Positions 17,938 to 26,515 are shown, counted from the stretch's first letter. The stretch is DNA of 64,000 bases from Armatimonadota bacterium (GCA_023511795.1 JAIMAU010000008.1:1-64000); one strand, 5' to 3'. Notes: generated from the letters alone by a model not told the origin. Made by a program: numbers and translations.

Positions 17938-17966
17938 AATCTACTTTGCGAACAATTTTATGTCAA
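17938..17966 (-). promoter_or_regulatory. Sigma-70-type promoter of the nitroreductase gene
   Basis: Minus strand TTGACA (17961-17966), 17 bases, TAGATT (17938-17943). The remainder of the 17907-18297 gap contains only the terminator at 18214-18240. Confidence 0.6.
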
Positions 17967-18213
17967 TATCTTTCCCATCGCCAGTTTTGTTTTACTAGTT
18001 TTGGTCCGATAAGAACGAAAATTAGTAATACTATGCAATCCAAGACTTACCATCAAACTGTTCATTTTTATACCCTTCTAACACATGATATAGAACATGG
18101 GTCTCTAAGGTGTTTAAAAGAGCAACATAGCATCAATCGTGTTTTGAAGCGATACATGCAGCGTATAAGGCCAGTATTTAGATAAGTTGTGGCAGGGAAG
18201 TTTTTGAAAAATA

Positions 18214-18240
18214 AAAAGCCCCGATTGCTTCGGGGCTTTT
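18214..18240 (-). terminator. Intrinsic terminator of the AlkP-family gene
   Basis: AAAAGCCCCGA/TCGGGGCTTTT stem with a short loop. Read on the minus strand it is followed by TATTTTT, matching the gene that ends at 18298. Confidence 0.8.
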
Positions 18241-18297
18241 GCGATTTTATGATATCTAAAAAATTGTTAGATGAGATATCATTTGCAATTTTGGTTA

Positions 18298-19371
18298 TTA
18301 TTTAGTCAGCACTACTCCCTTAAACTTGGGCTCAAGTTTTGAAATATCAACACCCATTTCGTTCAAAATAGTTGGTGCAATATCGCGCTGATGGCCATCC
18401 CTTTTTAGTGATTTTACGTTCGATGCGAGAAAAACATAAGGGGCATTGCTGTGGCTCGTCTTGCCTTCGTCGAACCCATGGTCAGCAGTTACAAAAATCA
18501 TAGTCTTGTCATAAACGCCAAGGTCTTTTAGTTTCTTTACTATCTCACCCAACCACTTGTCGCAAGCGATTATTGCATCATTGTGCTCCTTCGAATTCTC
18601 ACCGTGATTGTGGCCAGTATGATCAGGATCGCTGAAGTGGTAGAAAGCGAAGAATCGGCCTTTTCCATATTTGTCCAGATAGTTAATCATAAGAGGACCA
18701 TTTACTTCGCACGTTCGGCTTTTTTCGCCATCCCAGATATCTATATTTTTGCTGACATGGAAAAATGGCTCGCCATCAGTATTTTGAATTATCGCATTTA
18801 ATCTCTGTACTTGGGCTTTTCTCTTCTGTTGTGCTTGGGCGGCAGCATCAGGATCGGCTATACCAGTCTTGTTATTGGGCTTGTTCCGAGCTTTAATTTT
18901 TTCAAGTTGAGCCTTTGCTTGTGCGATTTGCTCGGGAGTGGATGGAGGGCATGAACCGATATGATGGGTCTTGCCTGTTACCATAATAGTAGCGATGTTG
19001 TCGTCACCAAACTGCTTTTCAAGGCGCTCAAATATGGATAGGCCTGCAGGTATGGCTTTGAACTTGGAGTTGCTCATTACGCCTGTGACATCGGGATCAT
19101 AACCGGTGAGCATCTGTGTATGGCCCGCCTTGGTGTCGGTATTATGGCCACTTATGTCAATTTTGACCATATTACCCTCGGAGATTAGTTTAGCGAGGTT
19201 TGGCAGTTCATTTCGAGAAAAACACTCATTTAAGTGGTCTTTCTGCACGCCATCCCATGAGAACAGAATTGCATTTCTCTGGCTTGGCGGGGTTGCTGGG
19301 TTAAAGCAGAACCCAGGCAAGCACAAAGCGACAAGCAACAGGATAAGAAGCACAAAACGGGATTTCCTCAA
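18298..19371 (-). CDS. Secreted alkaline-phosphatase-superfamily phosphodiesterase
   Basis: A 357-residue exported hydrolase of the NPP/type I phosphodiesterase branch. Signal peptide about residues 1-22. Metal and nucleophile motifs: FSWDGV, the Thr-containing TDTKAGHTQMLTG, HFSDPDHTGHNHG and VTADHGFDEG. These fit a two-zinc active site that cleaves phosphate esters or phosphodiesters outside the cytoplasm. A lower-complexity stretch rich in Gln, Ala and Lys lies at about residues 155-190. The start is a TTG with GGAGGAAACC just upstream. It stands alone, with its own terminator. The substrate is unknown. Confidence 0.82.
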   Translation of the reverse strand: MRKSRFVLLILLLVALCLPGFCFNPATPPSQRNAILFSWDGVQKDHLNECFSRNELPNLAKLISEGNMVKIDISGHNTDTKAGHTQMLTGYDPDVTGVMSNSKFKAIPAGLSIFERLEKQFGDDNIATIMVTGKTHHIGSCPPSTPEQIAQAKAQLEKIKARNKPNNKTGIADPDAAAQAQQKRKAQVQRLNAIIQNTDGEPFFHVSKNIDIWDGEKSRTCEVNGPLMINYLDKYGKGRFFAFYHFSDPDHTGHNHGENSKEHNDAIIACDKWLGEIVKKLKDLGVYDKTMIFVTADHGFDEGKTSHSNAPYVFLASNVKSLKRDGHQRDIAPTILNEMGVDISKLEPKFKGVVLTK

Positions 19372-19583
19372 GGTTTCCTCCTCCTCTTTCTTGATTTTTT
19401 ACCAGCCCTTGTAGACGAATAAGCCAGTAAATTGTTCATACTTTCATTAAACGATATTCGTGAAAATCCTTCCGAATGACAATTGCATTTCAACAGTGTT
19501 GCGTATCCTAAATCCAAACGTCTTCGGGCTGTCTCAATTAAGCATTGAAAATTGGGTAAGAATACGTTGCATAAAGCTTATAA

Positions 19584-20192
19584 ATGGAAAAAAGCGGCAA
19601 AGTGAAGTGCTTAGCTATCGTTGCTCATCCTGATGACGAGGCTATATGGATGGGCGGTACAATATTGAGACATCGTGACTGGGAGTGGCACATTCTTAGC
19701 TTGTGCCGGGCTGGTGATCCCGACCGTGAGCCTCGTTTTTGGCATGCGGCGCGGGAATTTGGTGCAAGAGCCGGGATATCCAATCTCGACGATAGCCCAG
19801 CCCTAGCAGAGCTATCGCAGGATTTGCTTGAAATAAAAGTTCGCATTAAGAGTTTTGCTTCTGAAGTTTACGATTTAATTTTTACACATGGCGAGAACGG
19901 CGAGTATGAGCGTCATATTCGCCATGAGCAGATTCATCGCGCTGTAAGCAACATGGTGGCTAAAGGCGAGCTCAAAGGGATTCTTACATGCTTTGCATAC
20001 ATTAATGGCTGGCCTGATATGTTGGCGCCAATTATTGTGCATCTTACCGAGGCAGAGCATGCCGCAAAACGCCGCATTATTCACGATATTTACGGCTTTG
20101 GCTCGGAAAGCTTTGAGTTCAAAGCTGCTGGGCCAATAGAAGCATTTCGATATTGCCAAGAGGAAGCTAATGAAAATCCTATTGCTCTATGA
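19584..20192 (+). CDS. PIG-L (LmbE) family deacetylase
   Basis: A 202-residue zinc-dependent deacetylase. The metal motif AHPDDE is at residues 14-19, with WMGGTILRH following, and the third ligand region HIRHEQIHRAV near residue 117. Family members remove acetyl groups from GlcNAc-linked lipids or thiol cofactors such as bacillithiol precursors. It overlaps the following GT4 gene by 23 bases. A deacetylase plus GT4 pair resembles the bshB/bshA arrangement, but the GT4 here lacks clear BshA hallmarks, so modification of a glycan or natural product is an equal possibility. Confidence 0.85.
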   Translation: MEKSGKVKCLAIVAHPDDEAIWMGGTILRHRDWEWHILSLCRAGDPDREPRFWHAAREFGARAGISNLDDSPALAELSQDLLEIKVRIKSFASEVYDLIFTHGENGEYERHIRHEQIHRAVSNMVAKGELKGILTCFAYINGWPDMLAPIIVHLTEAEHAAKRRIIHDIYGFGSESFEFKAAGPIEAFRYCQEEANENPIAL

Positions 20193-21321
20193 GTACCCAC
20201 CACCTCCGGCTGGACTTGCTACGCAAGGGGATTTGCTTTACCGCGGTCTTCGTGAACTAGGCGCGGATTGTATGCCAGCGCCGAGGTCCGGCTCTCTGCA
20301 AAAGGAGTGGCTCTACAAATGCTATAGGCCAGATGTAGTTATAGGCGTTGGCTGGTGGGGACAATTGCCTGAGCTTGTGATGCATCCACAAAGATTTGGC
20401 ATACAAGCGGTTCCATGGCTTGTAGCAGATGGGTGGGTTGCCAACTATCAGGATGTGTTGAATGCTTTACCCCTAATTCTTACTACAAGCAAATGGGTAG
20501 CCGAAACCTATACGAGAGACGGTGTTTTACCTGAGCGCATGGTTGTTCAACCAATTGGCTGTGACATAGACTCATTCCGGCCTCTTTCGAAGGATAATCA
20601 ACATGTGAAGGCGGTTCGCGAGGTTCTAGGGGTCAGGGATGATGAGAAGCTGATACTTACAATTGGTGGTGATGGGGCTAGCAAAGGAAGTCAGGAAATG
20701 ATGAGAGCACTTGCCAAGATTGATAATGAATATCCGAATTGGCGATATGTCTGCAAAGTTTGGTCCCAGGAGCGCACAGAAAGACAGACCAAGATTGACC
20801 TAGCTCTTGCTGAAGAGCTAGGTATACGACATAAAGTTCTTTATATTGATGGCGTTCTATCTCGCGAATTCATGCCCTATCTTTACAATGCCTGTGATAT
20901 CTACGCCGGCCCGAGCCGCCAGGAAGGTTTCGGCATGCCACATGTAGAGGCCCAGGCGTGCGGAAAACCTGTGTTGAGTGTGAACGCAATGGGCATAAAA
21001 GAAACAGTAATCCATGGCGAGACCGGCTTCATGGCTAAAGTGGGAGAATGGATTTCAATTACAGAAGGGGAGGTTGGCCCCAAAGAAGGTTTTCCAGAGC
21101 AGCGAGTCATTAAGTTCACGAAGCCCAAACTGATCGCAGTGCGTGCAGATGTGGAAGATTTGGCAAAATATACCTTATGCCTCTTAGCCGATGATAATTT
21201 GCGTGAAGAGATGGGTGCAACTGCTAGGCAGCATGTGGAGAAAAACTTTGATTATCGGGATGTTGCAAAGCGAGTATTAAAGTTGGTCAGCACAAAGCTT
21301 TCCCTACCAATGGCGGCATGA
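20170..21321 (+). CDS. GT4 family glycosyltransferase
   Basis: A 383-residue GT-B fold glycosyltransferase. The C-terminal nucleotide-sugar region carries GPSRQEGFGMPHVEAQACG with the EX7E-type motif, followed by ETVIHGETGF. The N-terminal half has a compact acceptor domain starting MKILLLYEYPPPPAG. The ribosome site AGAGGAAG lies just before the ATG, inside the PIG-L gene, so the two are probably translated together. The donor and acceptor are unknown. No membrane segments, so probably cytoplasmic. Confidence 0.87.
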   Translation: MKILLLYEYPPPPAGLATQGDLLYRGLRELGADCMPAPRSGSLQKEWLYKCYRPDVVIGVGWWGQLPELVMHPQRFGIQAVPWLVADGWVANYQDVLNALPLILTTSKWVAETYTRDGVLPERMVVQPIGCDIDSFRPLSKDNQHVKAVREVLGVRDDEKLILTIGGDGASKGSQEMMRALAKIDNEYPNWRYVCKVWSQERTERQTKIDLALAEELGIRHKVLYIDGVLSREFMPYLYNACDIYAGPSRQEGFGMPHVEAQACGKPVLSVNAMGIKETVIHGETGFMAKVGEWISITEGEVGPKEGFPEQRVIKFTKPKLIAVRADVEDLAKYTLCLLADDNLREEMGATARQHVEKNFDYRDVAKRVLKLVSTKLSLPMAA

Positions 21322-21500
21322 TTTATATTGTTGTTCTTTGACACCAGCTCTCGGTAATTGGAGGAAAACAAAATGCGTTTCCTGCTATCAGGGGATTGTT
21401 GAGCGGAGACGTACTTTGAAATAGTTATTGCGACTTTGCTATATCAATTTTTCATGGAATTTTACCTTGGGGTCATGGTGTTTAAGGCGGGTGTTTCAAA

Positions 21501-22694
21501 ATGGCAAAATCAGATGCTATGAAAATCGAGAATGCTGAAGTTTTAATTGAGGAAGCATTTGACAAGGCGAAAATTGCACTTGACAAGTGTTCCACGCCAA
21601 ATGGGATTTTTGCTTCTCCCACATACTACAATGCCGTTTATGCCCGCGATGCTCTAATCGCTTCTCTTGGAGGACTGGTCTCAGGCGAGGAGCGGTTTCT
21701 TCGTCAATGGTTGAAGACTATGGATACCCTAATGGATAGGCAGTCAACAAGCGGCCAGATACCTAATTGTGTAGATACGTTTATTCCGACGCGTCCAAGG
21801 CTTGTGGCTTTTGGGGCAGCCGATGCTTCACTCTGGTTTATCCTAACACTTGCTTATGCGGAGCGACTTTTTGAAACCGAATTCTCGGAATTTCACCAGG
21901 CGGCTGAGCGCGCGCTGGTTTGGCTGGAGTATCAGGATGCTCATGAGGAAGGCTTAATTGAACAGCAAGAGGCAACCGACTGGATGGATATCACTGCCAA
22001 TCGTGGGCACGTTCTCTATACGAACGTTCTTTGGTTTGCGGTCTTGGAGTTGAGGCGCGATATTAAGAAAGCGCATCTTGTTCGTGAAGCAATAAATGGG
22101 TTTCTTTGGAGTGATGAGAAAGGTTATTTTCTTCCTTGGTCGTGGAAGCAAGAACGCGGAGAGTGGTTTGATACTACAGCAAACGCATTTGCCATAGCAT
22201 TTGGCCTTGCAGATCCCGAGCAGACTGAAAGCATCCTCAATTACTTGTTCAAGCACCGACTGGATGAGCCTTATCCGGTTAGGGCAATTCATCCTCCAAT
22301 TAAGCCAGGCGATAAAGATTGGCGCGATTATTATATAACCGAGCACGAGTTAAATAGGCCGAATCAGTATCATAATGGGGGTATATGGCCTTGGGTGGGT
22401 GGACTTTATGTTGCCGCTCTTGTTCGGGCAGGACATATGGAGCGAGCTAAAGAAACGCTTATTCGGTTGGCGATGGCAAACAAACTAGGCCGCGAACAAG
22501 AATGGGAGTTCAACGAATGGCTTCATGGTGTTACTGGCGAACCAAGAGGAGCGGCATACCAAGCATGGTCGGCTGGAATGTATTTGTATGCTTATTCATG
22601 TGTTAAAGAAGGTCACGAACCTGTCTTTTCAGTGCTCGAATCCAAGGAATGCCAGCTTTGGCATAATACAAACCTCGGCAACCAAAACTCATAA
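21501..22694 (+). CDS. Amylo-alpha-1,6-glucosidase/GH100-like toroid glycosidase
   Basis: A 397-residue protein with the (alpha/alpha)6 toroid of the glycogen-debranching-enzyme C-terminal region. Recognisable blocks: YNAVYARDALIASLGG, SGQIPNCVD, FGAADASLWF, EATDWMD and NQYHNGGIWPWVGG. Acidic residues in the YARDA and TDWMD blocks are the usual candidates for acid/base. It lacks the N-terminal domain of full debranching enzymes and is distinct from the 649-residue homologue at 40171. The upstream 21322-21500 gap holds only a nine-codon open frame and no clear promoter. Substrate probably a glucan or glucoside. Confidence 0.75.
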   Translation: MAKSDAMKIENAEVLIEEAFDKAKIALDKCSTPNGIFASPTYYNAVYARDALIASLGGLVSGEERFLRQWLKTMDTLMDRQSTSGQIPNCVDTFIPTRPRLVAFGAADASLWFILTLAYAERLFETEFSEFHQAAERALVWLEYQDAHEEGLIEQQEATDWMDITANRGHVLYTNVLWFAVLELRRDIKKAHLVREAINGFLWSDEKGYFLPWSWKQERGEWFDTTANAFAIAFGLADPEQTESILNYLFKHRLDEPYPVRAIHPPIKPGDKDWRDYYITEHELNRPNQYHNGGIWPWVGGLYVAALVRAGHMERAKETLIRLAMANKLGREQEWEFNEWLHGVTGEPRGAAYQAWSAGMYLYAYSCVKEGHEPVFSVLESKECQLWHNTNLGNQNS

Positions 22695-22782
22695 CCTCAA
22701 TTGCATCTTAATTGCAAACCCTGCAGGAATCTATTTAATCCTCATCGTATGCTTTTTGGGGAACTTTTTCTAGGAGAAAATT

Positions 22783-23865
22783 ATGGGACTTCTTGAGTTG
22801 GAAAATTGGGAGAAATCTAGGGAGCGGTTTGAGGCGTGGTGGCATGGAGAGGTAATTGACCGCCCGTTGCTTCAGGTAATTGCTCCAAAAAAAGATGCGC
22901 CGAATGAACCTGTGCCCACATATTCTAGCCAGGAGGAAAAATGGCTTGACCCTGACTACCGAATTCGCCTTTTTGAATGGGAGTTGAGTCGAACCTATTT
23001 TGCCGGGGATGCTTTTCCTTATTTAGATACGCATATCGGTCCGGGGACGCTATCTCTCTACCTCGGCGCAAAACCCGTGTTTACCGACCGCACGGTGTGG
23101 TATCACAAGTGCATTGATGATGTCACTACTACTATAGTACCGACTTTCAATGAGAATAATCCATACTGGCAGGCTAGCCTCAGAATAGCTCAGGAAGGTG
23201 TGAAGCGGCTTGAGGGGCGTGCGCTGGTATCTTTTCCGGATTTGATTGAAAATTTAGATACGATTGCTTCGTTAATTGGTACTCGCGAGCTACTCACAGC
23301 TTTGGTTGATTGTCCGGAGAAGATTCATGAGTTCCAACGCGCAATTCTTCCACTGTATATTGAGTATCACAAAAAACTTTATGAAATTATTAGAGACGAG
23401 ATTGGCGGTTCGTGTTTCTCTGCATTTCGGATTTATGGCAAAGGGCGAATTGCTAAACTTCAGTGTGATTTCAGTGCAATGATTTCTACTAAAATGTTTG
23501 AAGAGTTTGTTGCCCCATATTTATGCGAACAGTGCCGTCAGCTCGACCACACGGTTTATCATTGGGATGGTCCATGTGCACTTCAACATGAAGGCCCCTT
23601 GCTGGCAATAAAGGAGCTAGAAGCAATCCAATGGACGCCAGGGGCAGGACAGCCCGGATGTGGAGACCCTGTATGGTATACCCTCTATCACCGCATCCGT
23701 AAAGCTGGGAAGTCGCTCATGCTTCTAGGCGTCACACCATCAGAGGCACAGGCTCTTGTCGAAGAGTTCGGCCCTGAAGGCCTCGATTTGGTGGTGTTTG
23801 TTCCGAGCCAAGAGGAAGCAGACGAACTTGTTCGTCAGTCATTCAAATGGCGTAGGATTGCATAG
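22783..23865 (+). CDS. URO-D-fold protein, trimethylamine corrinoid protein 2-like
   Basis: A 360-residue protein with the uroporphyrinogen-decarboxylase-like TIM barrel found in cobalamin-dependent methyltransferases (MtaA/CmuA relatives). Zinc-ligand-like motifs include VYHWDGPCALQH and the C-terminal GCGDPVWY region. Family databases commonly label such proteins trimethylamine corrinoid protein 2, although they lack a B12-binding domain. It is not the heme enzyme: N-terminal substrate arginines of HemE are absent. AGGAG lies just upstream of the ATG. No corrinoid protein gene is nearby. Role unknown; methyl transfer or sugar-acid metabolism are guesses. Confidence 0.72.
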   Translation: MGLLELENWEKSRERFEAWWHGEVIDRPLLQVIAPKKDAPNEPVPTYSSQEEKWLDPDYRIRLFEWELSRTYFAGDAFPYLDTHIGPGTLSLYLGAKPVFTDRTVWYHKCIDDVTTTIVPTFNENNPYWQASLRIAQEGVKRLEGRALVSFPDLIENLDTIASLIGTRELLTALVDCPEKIHEFQRAILPLYIEYHKKLYEIIRDEIGGSCFSAFRIYGKGRIAKLQCDFSAMISTKMFEEFVAPYLCEQCRQLDHTVYHWDGPCALQHEGPLLAIKELEAIQWTPGAGQPGCGDPVWYTLYHRIRKAGKSLMLLGVTPSEAQALVEEFGPEGLDLVVFVPSQEEADELVRQSFKWRRIA

Positions 23866-24011
23866 TTTGCTTCATAGGAGCACCAGGGCGCCAGTAAAGT
23901 AGCTCCTCATTTTCGAAGTTTTCGTTAACTTAAAAGCGCATTTTGTAAGCCTTTTTGCACAGTACCCAGATGCTTGACGGACAAGTCTATGGAATAGAGT
24001 GAGTCAGAGGC

Positions 24012-24040
24012 TTGACAAAACTTTCAAGAAGTGATATACT
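24012..24040 (+). promoter_or_regulatory. Sigma-70-type promoter of the LuxR-type gene
   Basis: TTGACA (24012-24017), 17-base spacer, TATACT (24035-24040). The transcript would carry a leader of about 120 nt. Confidence 0.8.
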
Positions 24041-24046
24041 TACGAC

Positions 24047-24168
24047 AAAACGGCGATATTTCTGTGATTTAGAACCAGCTGGACGCAAAAATTAACTGAA
24101 AGTTGTGGAGTATGCGTAGGGCGCTCATTTAAGGCGGGGAGCTGCTACCCAACGGAAAGGAAACATCA
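24047..24168 (+). promoter_or_regulatory. Possible structured 5' leader
   Basis: Short nested complementary arms: CAGCT (24076-24080) with AGCTG (24140-24144), ACGCA (24083-24087) with TGCGT (24113-24117), and an inner AACT-GAA-AGTT hairpin. The arms are short and it matches no riboswitch class I know. It ends in an AAAGGAAA ribosome site. The 23866-24011 part of the gap shows nothing else. Confidence 0.3.
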
Positions 24169-24447
24169 ATGGACAATGAAAACAGGTCGCCGGATGGTCA
24201 AGAAGAAGCGGTAATCGGGCTTACAAAACGCGAAATTGAGGTTCTGCAACTAGTTCTTGAGGGCAAGTCAAGTAAAGAAGTAGCCGCCATTCTCTGCTGT
24301 AGCAAGCGAACTGTTGACTTCCACCTTGCACGAATATACGATAAATTGAATGTTTCAAATAGGGTTCAGGCGATGCGCCGCTGTGCTGGGCTTGGCTTGA
24401 TACCCATGGGCGGCAATGGTGGAAACGGACGTGAAGAAGTAGGCTGA
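24169..24447 (+). CDS. Stand-alone LuxR-type HTH regulator
   Basis: A 92-residue protein that is almost only a GerE/LuxR DNA-binding domain: LTKREIEVLQLVLEG, the turn SKEVAAILCCSKRTVDFHLARIYDKL and the closing NRVQAMRRC. There is no receiver or autoinducer domain, as in GerE-type single-domain regulators. A run of Gly and Asn closes the protein. It has its own promoter and a strong terminator, so it is a monocistronic regulator. Targets unknown. Confidence 0.88.
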   Translation: MDNENRSPDGQEEAVIGLTKREIEVLQLVLEGKSSKEVAAILCCSKRTVDFHLARIYDKLNVSNRVQAMRRCAGLGLIPMGGNGGNGREEVG

Positions 24448-24523
24448 AAAGCTTTTATATCTATTAAAACGCGCCTGCAGGTAAGATGTGGTAGGTTTTT
24501 GGGGTGAAATGTTGCTAATTTTC

Positions 24524-24562
24524 ACCGGACTGAAGACAGAGAAAATTTCAGTCCGGTTTTTT
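24524..24562 (+). terminator. Intrinsic terminator of the LuxR-type gene
   Basis: An 11-bp perfect stem, ACCGGACTGAA (24524-24534) with TTCAGTCCGGT (24547-24557), followed by a run of six T. Confidence 0.9.
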
Positions 24563-24654
24563 ATAGCTTGACTTGCCAATACATTTGAATTATTAAGAGT
24601 AGGAATTCAAACCTCTTTGAGTAATTTTATCCTGATGAGTGCTCTGGTAAACGT

Positions 24655-24683
24655 TTGCATAGTCGTTTATAACGGTGTATAAC
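24655..24683 (+). promoter_or_regulatory. Sigma-70-type promoter of the CPBP gene
   Basis: TTGCAT (24655-24660), 17 bases, TATAAC (24678-24683), giving a short leader of about 13 nt to the ATG at 24703. Confidence 0.55.
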
Positions 24684-24702
24684 TTAATGAGCGAGAAAGA
24701 TA

Positions 24703-25347
24703 ATGGCTCGGGACAGGTTCACATCCGCAGTAACAGCAATAGTTGGCGCTTCGGTTATTAGCATTTTATATTGGTATAACAAGCAATCACCGGTAGATGA
24801 AAAATACCTAATAACAAATATTGGTGCATTGTTTTGGGTACCAATTTTGATTGTGATGCTCTTTTTGCGCCAAGAGCCATCTTTGTTTGGGTTTACGCCC
24901 GGAGATATTGGCCGTGGTATTCGCTATTCAATTATTCTTTTTGTAGTGGTATTGCCTTTCCTCATAATTGCGTCAAGGATGCATCAATTTCAATCATACT
25001 ATCCGCTCCAGCCACGTATTGTTTATGATGCAGTGTATTTTGGTTACTTTGAGCTTGCATATGGGATGTACCTATTTTGCTGGGAATTTTTCTTCCGGGG
25101 ATTTCTGCTTTTCGGTCTTTCTAGGACTATTGGTTTCTGGGCAGTGTTTGTGCAAGCCGCTACTTTTGGTATTATGCATATGGGGAAGCCTGCGCCTGAG
25201 GTGGCAGCTTCTTTTGTTGCTGGGGTGGCGCTTGGAGTAGTTGCCCTCAGGTCAAGATCGTTTTTACCGTGTTTCCTAGCCCACTGGGCTAGCGCAGTTC
25301 TTTTTGATGTGCTAATCATCATAGGTAAAAAAGGAAGCTTTTTCTAG
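24703..25347 (+). CDS. CPBP-family intramembrane protease (CAAX/Abi)
   Basis: A 214-residue protein with about six transmembrane helices. The family motifs are present: WEFFFRGFLLFG (motif 1, with W-E rather than the common E-E), FGIMHMGK (motif 2, His) and FLAHWASAVLFD (motif 3, His). Members are glutamic intramembrane proteases processing prenylated or export-related substrates; some confer bacteriocin immunity. The single Glu in motif 1 is a known variant. It lies 28 bases before the STAS gene on the same strand, so the two may be co-transcribed. Substrate unknown. Confidence 0.85.
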   Translation: MARDRFTSAVTAIVGASVISILYWYNKQSPVDEKYLITNIGALFWVPILIVMLFLRQEPSLFGFTPGDIGRGIRYSIILFVVVLPFLIIASRMHQFQSYYPLQPRIVYDAVYFGYFELAYGMYLFCWEFFFRGFLLFGLSRTIGFWAVFVQAATFGIMHMGKPAPEVAASFVAGVALGVVALRSRSFLPCFLAHWASAVLFDVLIIIGKKGSFF

Positions 25348-25375
25348 CCAATAATTAAAGAGATAAGGAGGGGGG

Positions 25376-25744
25376 ATGGGTTTGGCTCAAGTGAAAAATG
25401 CAAATTTAAAAACCAGCGTCGAAAATGTATCAGGAGTTCCGGTATTAAAAGTAGCTGGTGAAATAGACCTTTACACCTCGCCCGATTTTAAATCTGCTAT
25501 CATTTCAACAATAGATTCGGGAGCAAAAGACATTATTATTGATCTTACAGATGTTAGCTATATGGACAGCGGTGGCTTTGGCGTACTTCTTGGAGCTGTT
25601 CGCAAAGTCAAGCCACTTGGTGGAAGCATAAATCTTGTGGGGTGCGGTGAAAATATCCGTCGAATATTGAGCATTACCCGGCTTGATACAATATTCAAGC
25701 TGTTTGCAAGCGTGGACGAAGCTGTAAAAGCGATAAAGGGTTAG
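25376..25744 (+). CDS. STAS-domain anti-sigma factor antagonist (SpoIIAA/RsbV-like)
   Basis: A 122-residue STAS protein. The phosphorylation loop YMDSGGFG keeps the Asp-Ser pair, with S65 equivalent to S58 of SpoIIAA, so regulation by a partner Ser kinase is plausible. Such proteins bind anti-sigma or phosphatase-linked kinases in partner-switching systems. No anti-sigma kinase, phosphatase or sigma factor is in the window, so the partner lies elsewhere. The ribosome site AAGGAGGGGG is just before the ATG. Its last four bases overlap the end of lexA, which is convergent. Confidence 0.9.
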   Translation: MGLAQVKNANLKTSVENVSGVPVLKVAGEIDLYTSPDFKSAIISTIDSGAKDIIIDLTDVSYMDSGGFGVLLGAVRKVKPLGGSINLVGCGENIRRILSITRLDTIFKLFASVDEAVKAIKG

Positions 25745-26358
25745 TAGCTCCTTAGCAAGGCGATGGCTTTGCCAATTATCCTGTAGTCTTTGCCGCGAAG
25801 GGGTATTGGCTCATAAGCTGGGTTTGCGGGAAGGAGGGTAATTTCTCCGTTTTCGGAGCGCAAACGCTTTACTGTTGCCTCTTCGCCGATAAGCACAGCA
25901 ACGAGGTCGCCATTTTCGGCAGTCTGTTGGGGACGAATAACTACTAGGTCACCTGGCATTATATGCTCCTCAATCATGCTATCTCCTTTGACCCTCAGGA
26001 GGAATGCATTTTCAGTATTCCTTAGCATTGCCCGCGGAACTGGTAGCTCCCCTTCGATGTTCTCAACAGCAAGCAATGGTTCTCCTGCTGCTATCGCTCC
26101 TATCAAAGGCAGGCGAATATATGCATCTTCTTCCTTTACTTTGGGTTGTCGTAAGATTGTGATGCTTCGAGATGTATGTTCCCGTCTGATATAACCCTTT
26201 CGTTCTAAAGCCTCTAAATGAATCGTTACACCTCTTAGGCTCTTAATACCGACTCCCGCACAAATCTCGCGTATGGATGGCGGATATCCATGTTTCTGAA
26301 CATATCTAGTCAAAAAATTTAGGACAATTTTTTGCCGTTCGGTCAATTGCTTAGCCAT
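25741..26358 (-). CDS. lexA: LexA repressor
   Basis: A 205-residue SOS repressor. The N-terminal winged helix (residues 1-65) precedes the S24 self-cleavage domain. The cleavage site A91-G92 sits in AIAAGEP, with catalytic S127 in GDSMIE and K164 in ATVKRL. It represses DNA-repair genes until RecA filaments trigger autocleavage. The promoter at 26398-26426 contains a small palindrome that may be its operator. The ribosome site AAAGGAGC lies upstream of the ATG. No other SOS gene (recA, dinB, imuB) appears in the window. Confidence 0.96.
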   Translation of the reverse strand: MAKQLTERQKIVLNFLTRYVQKHGYPPSIREICAGVGIKSLRGVTIHLEALERKGYIRREHTSRSITILRQPKVKEEDAYIRLPLIGAIAAGEPLLAVENIEGELPVPRAMLRNTENAFLLRVKGDSMIEEHIMPGDLVVIRPQQTAENGDLVAVLIGEEATVKRLRSENGEITLLPANPAYEPIPLRGKDYRIIGKAIALLRSY

Positions 26359-26397
26359 CGTGCTGCTCCTTTATATCTTTGCTTCTCGATTTTTGTA

Positions 26398-26426
26398 AGT
26401 ATATAGCAGACCAATGTCTACGTCAA
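26398..26426 (-). promoter_or_regulatory. lexA promoter with internal palindrome
   Basis: Minus strand TTGACG (26421-26426), 17 bases, TATACT (26398-26403). The spacer contains AGAC-N4-GTCT at 26408-26419, placed where a repressor would block polymerase. A candidate LexA operator, unlike the Gram-positive CGAAC-N4-GTTCG box. Confidence 0.6.
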
Positions 26427-26438
26427 CGATAACTTGCC

Positions 26439-26467
26439 TTGACCCTATTTCGCCTGTAGTGTATTCT
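26439..26467 (+). promoter_or_regulatory. Divergent sigma-70-type promoter of the URO-D gene
   Basis: TTGACC (26439-26444), 17 bases, TATTCT (26462-26467), back to back with the lexA promoter. Confidence 0.6.
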
Positions 26468-26515
26468 AGACTGGAAATTCCATTGGGCTTTTGAAATACT
26501 GGAAAACTCATTTTG

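Noticed and set aside
17925-18185. An 86-codon plus-strand frame in the 17907-18297 gap
   Set aside because: It runs through the nitroreductase promoter, has no ribosome site and a composition unlike a folded protein.
19584-21321. Bacillithiol genes bshB and bshA
   Set aside because: A PIG-L deacetylase next to a GT4 gene recalls bshB-bshA, but the GT4 lacks hallmarks I would need, no bshC is present, and many other PIG-L/GT4 pairs act on glycans.
21373-21402. A nine-codon frame with GGAGG upstream
   Set aside because: Too short to tell from chance and no promoter or structure supports it as a leader peptide.
24041-24168. Possible cyclic-di-GMP (GEMM) riboswitch because of GGACGCAAA
   Set aside because: The conserved parts of GEMM do not occur in the required order: the GAAA loop follows rather than precedes GGACGCAAA, and the second receptor segment is missing.
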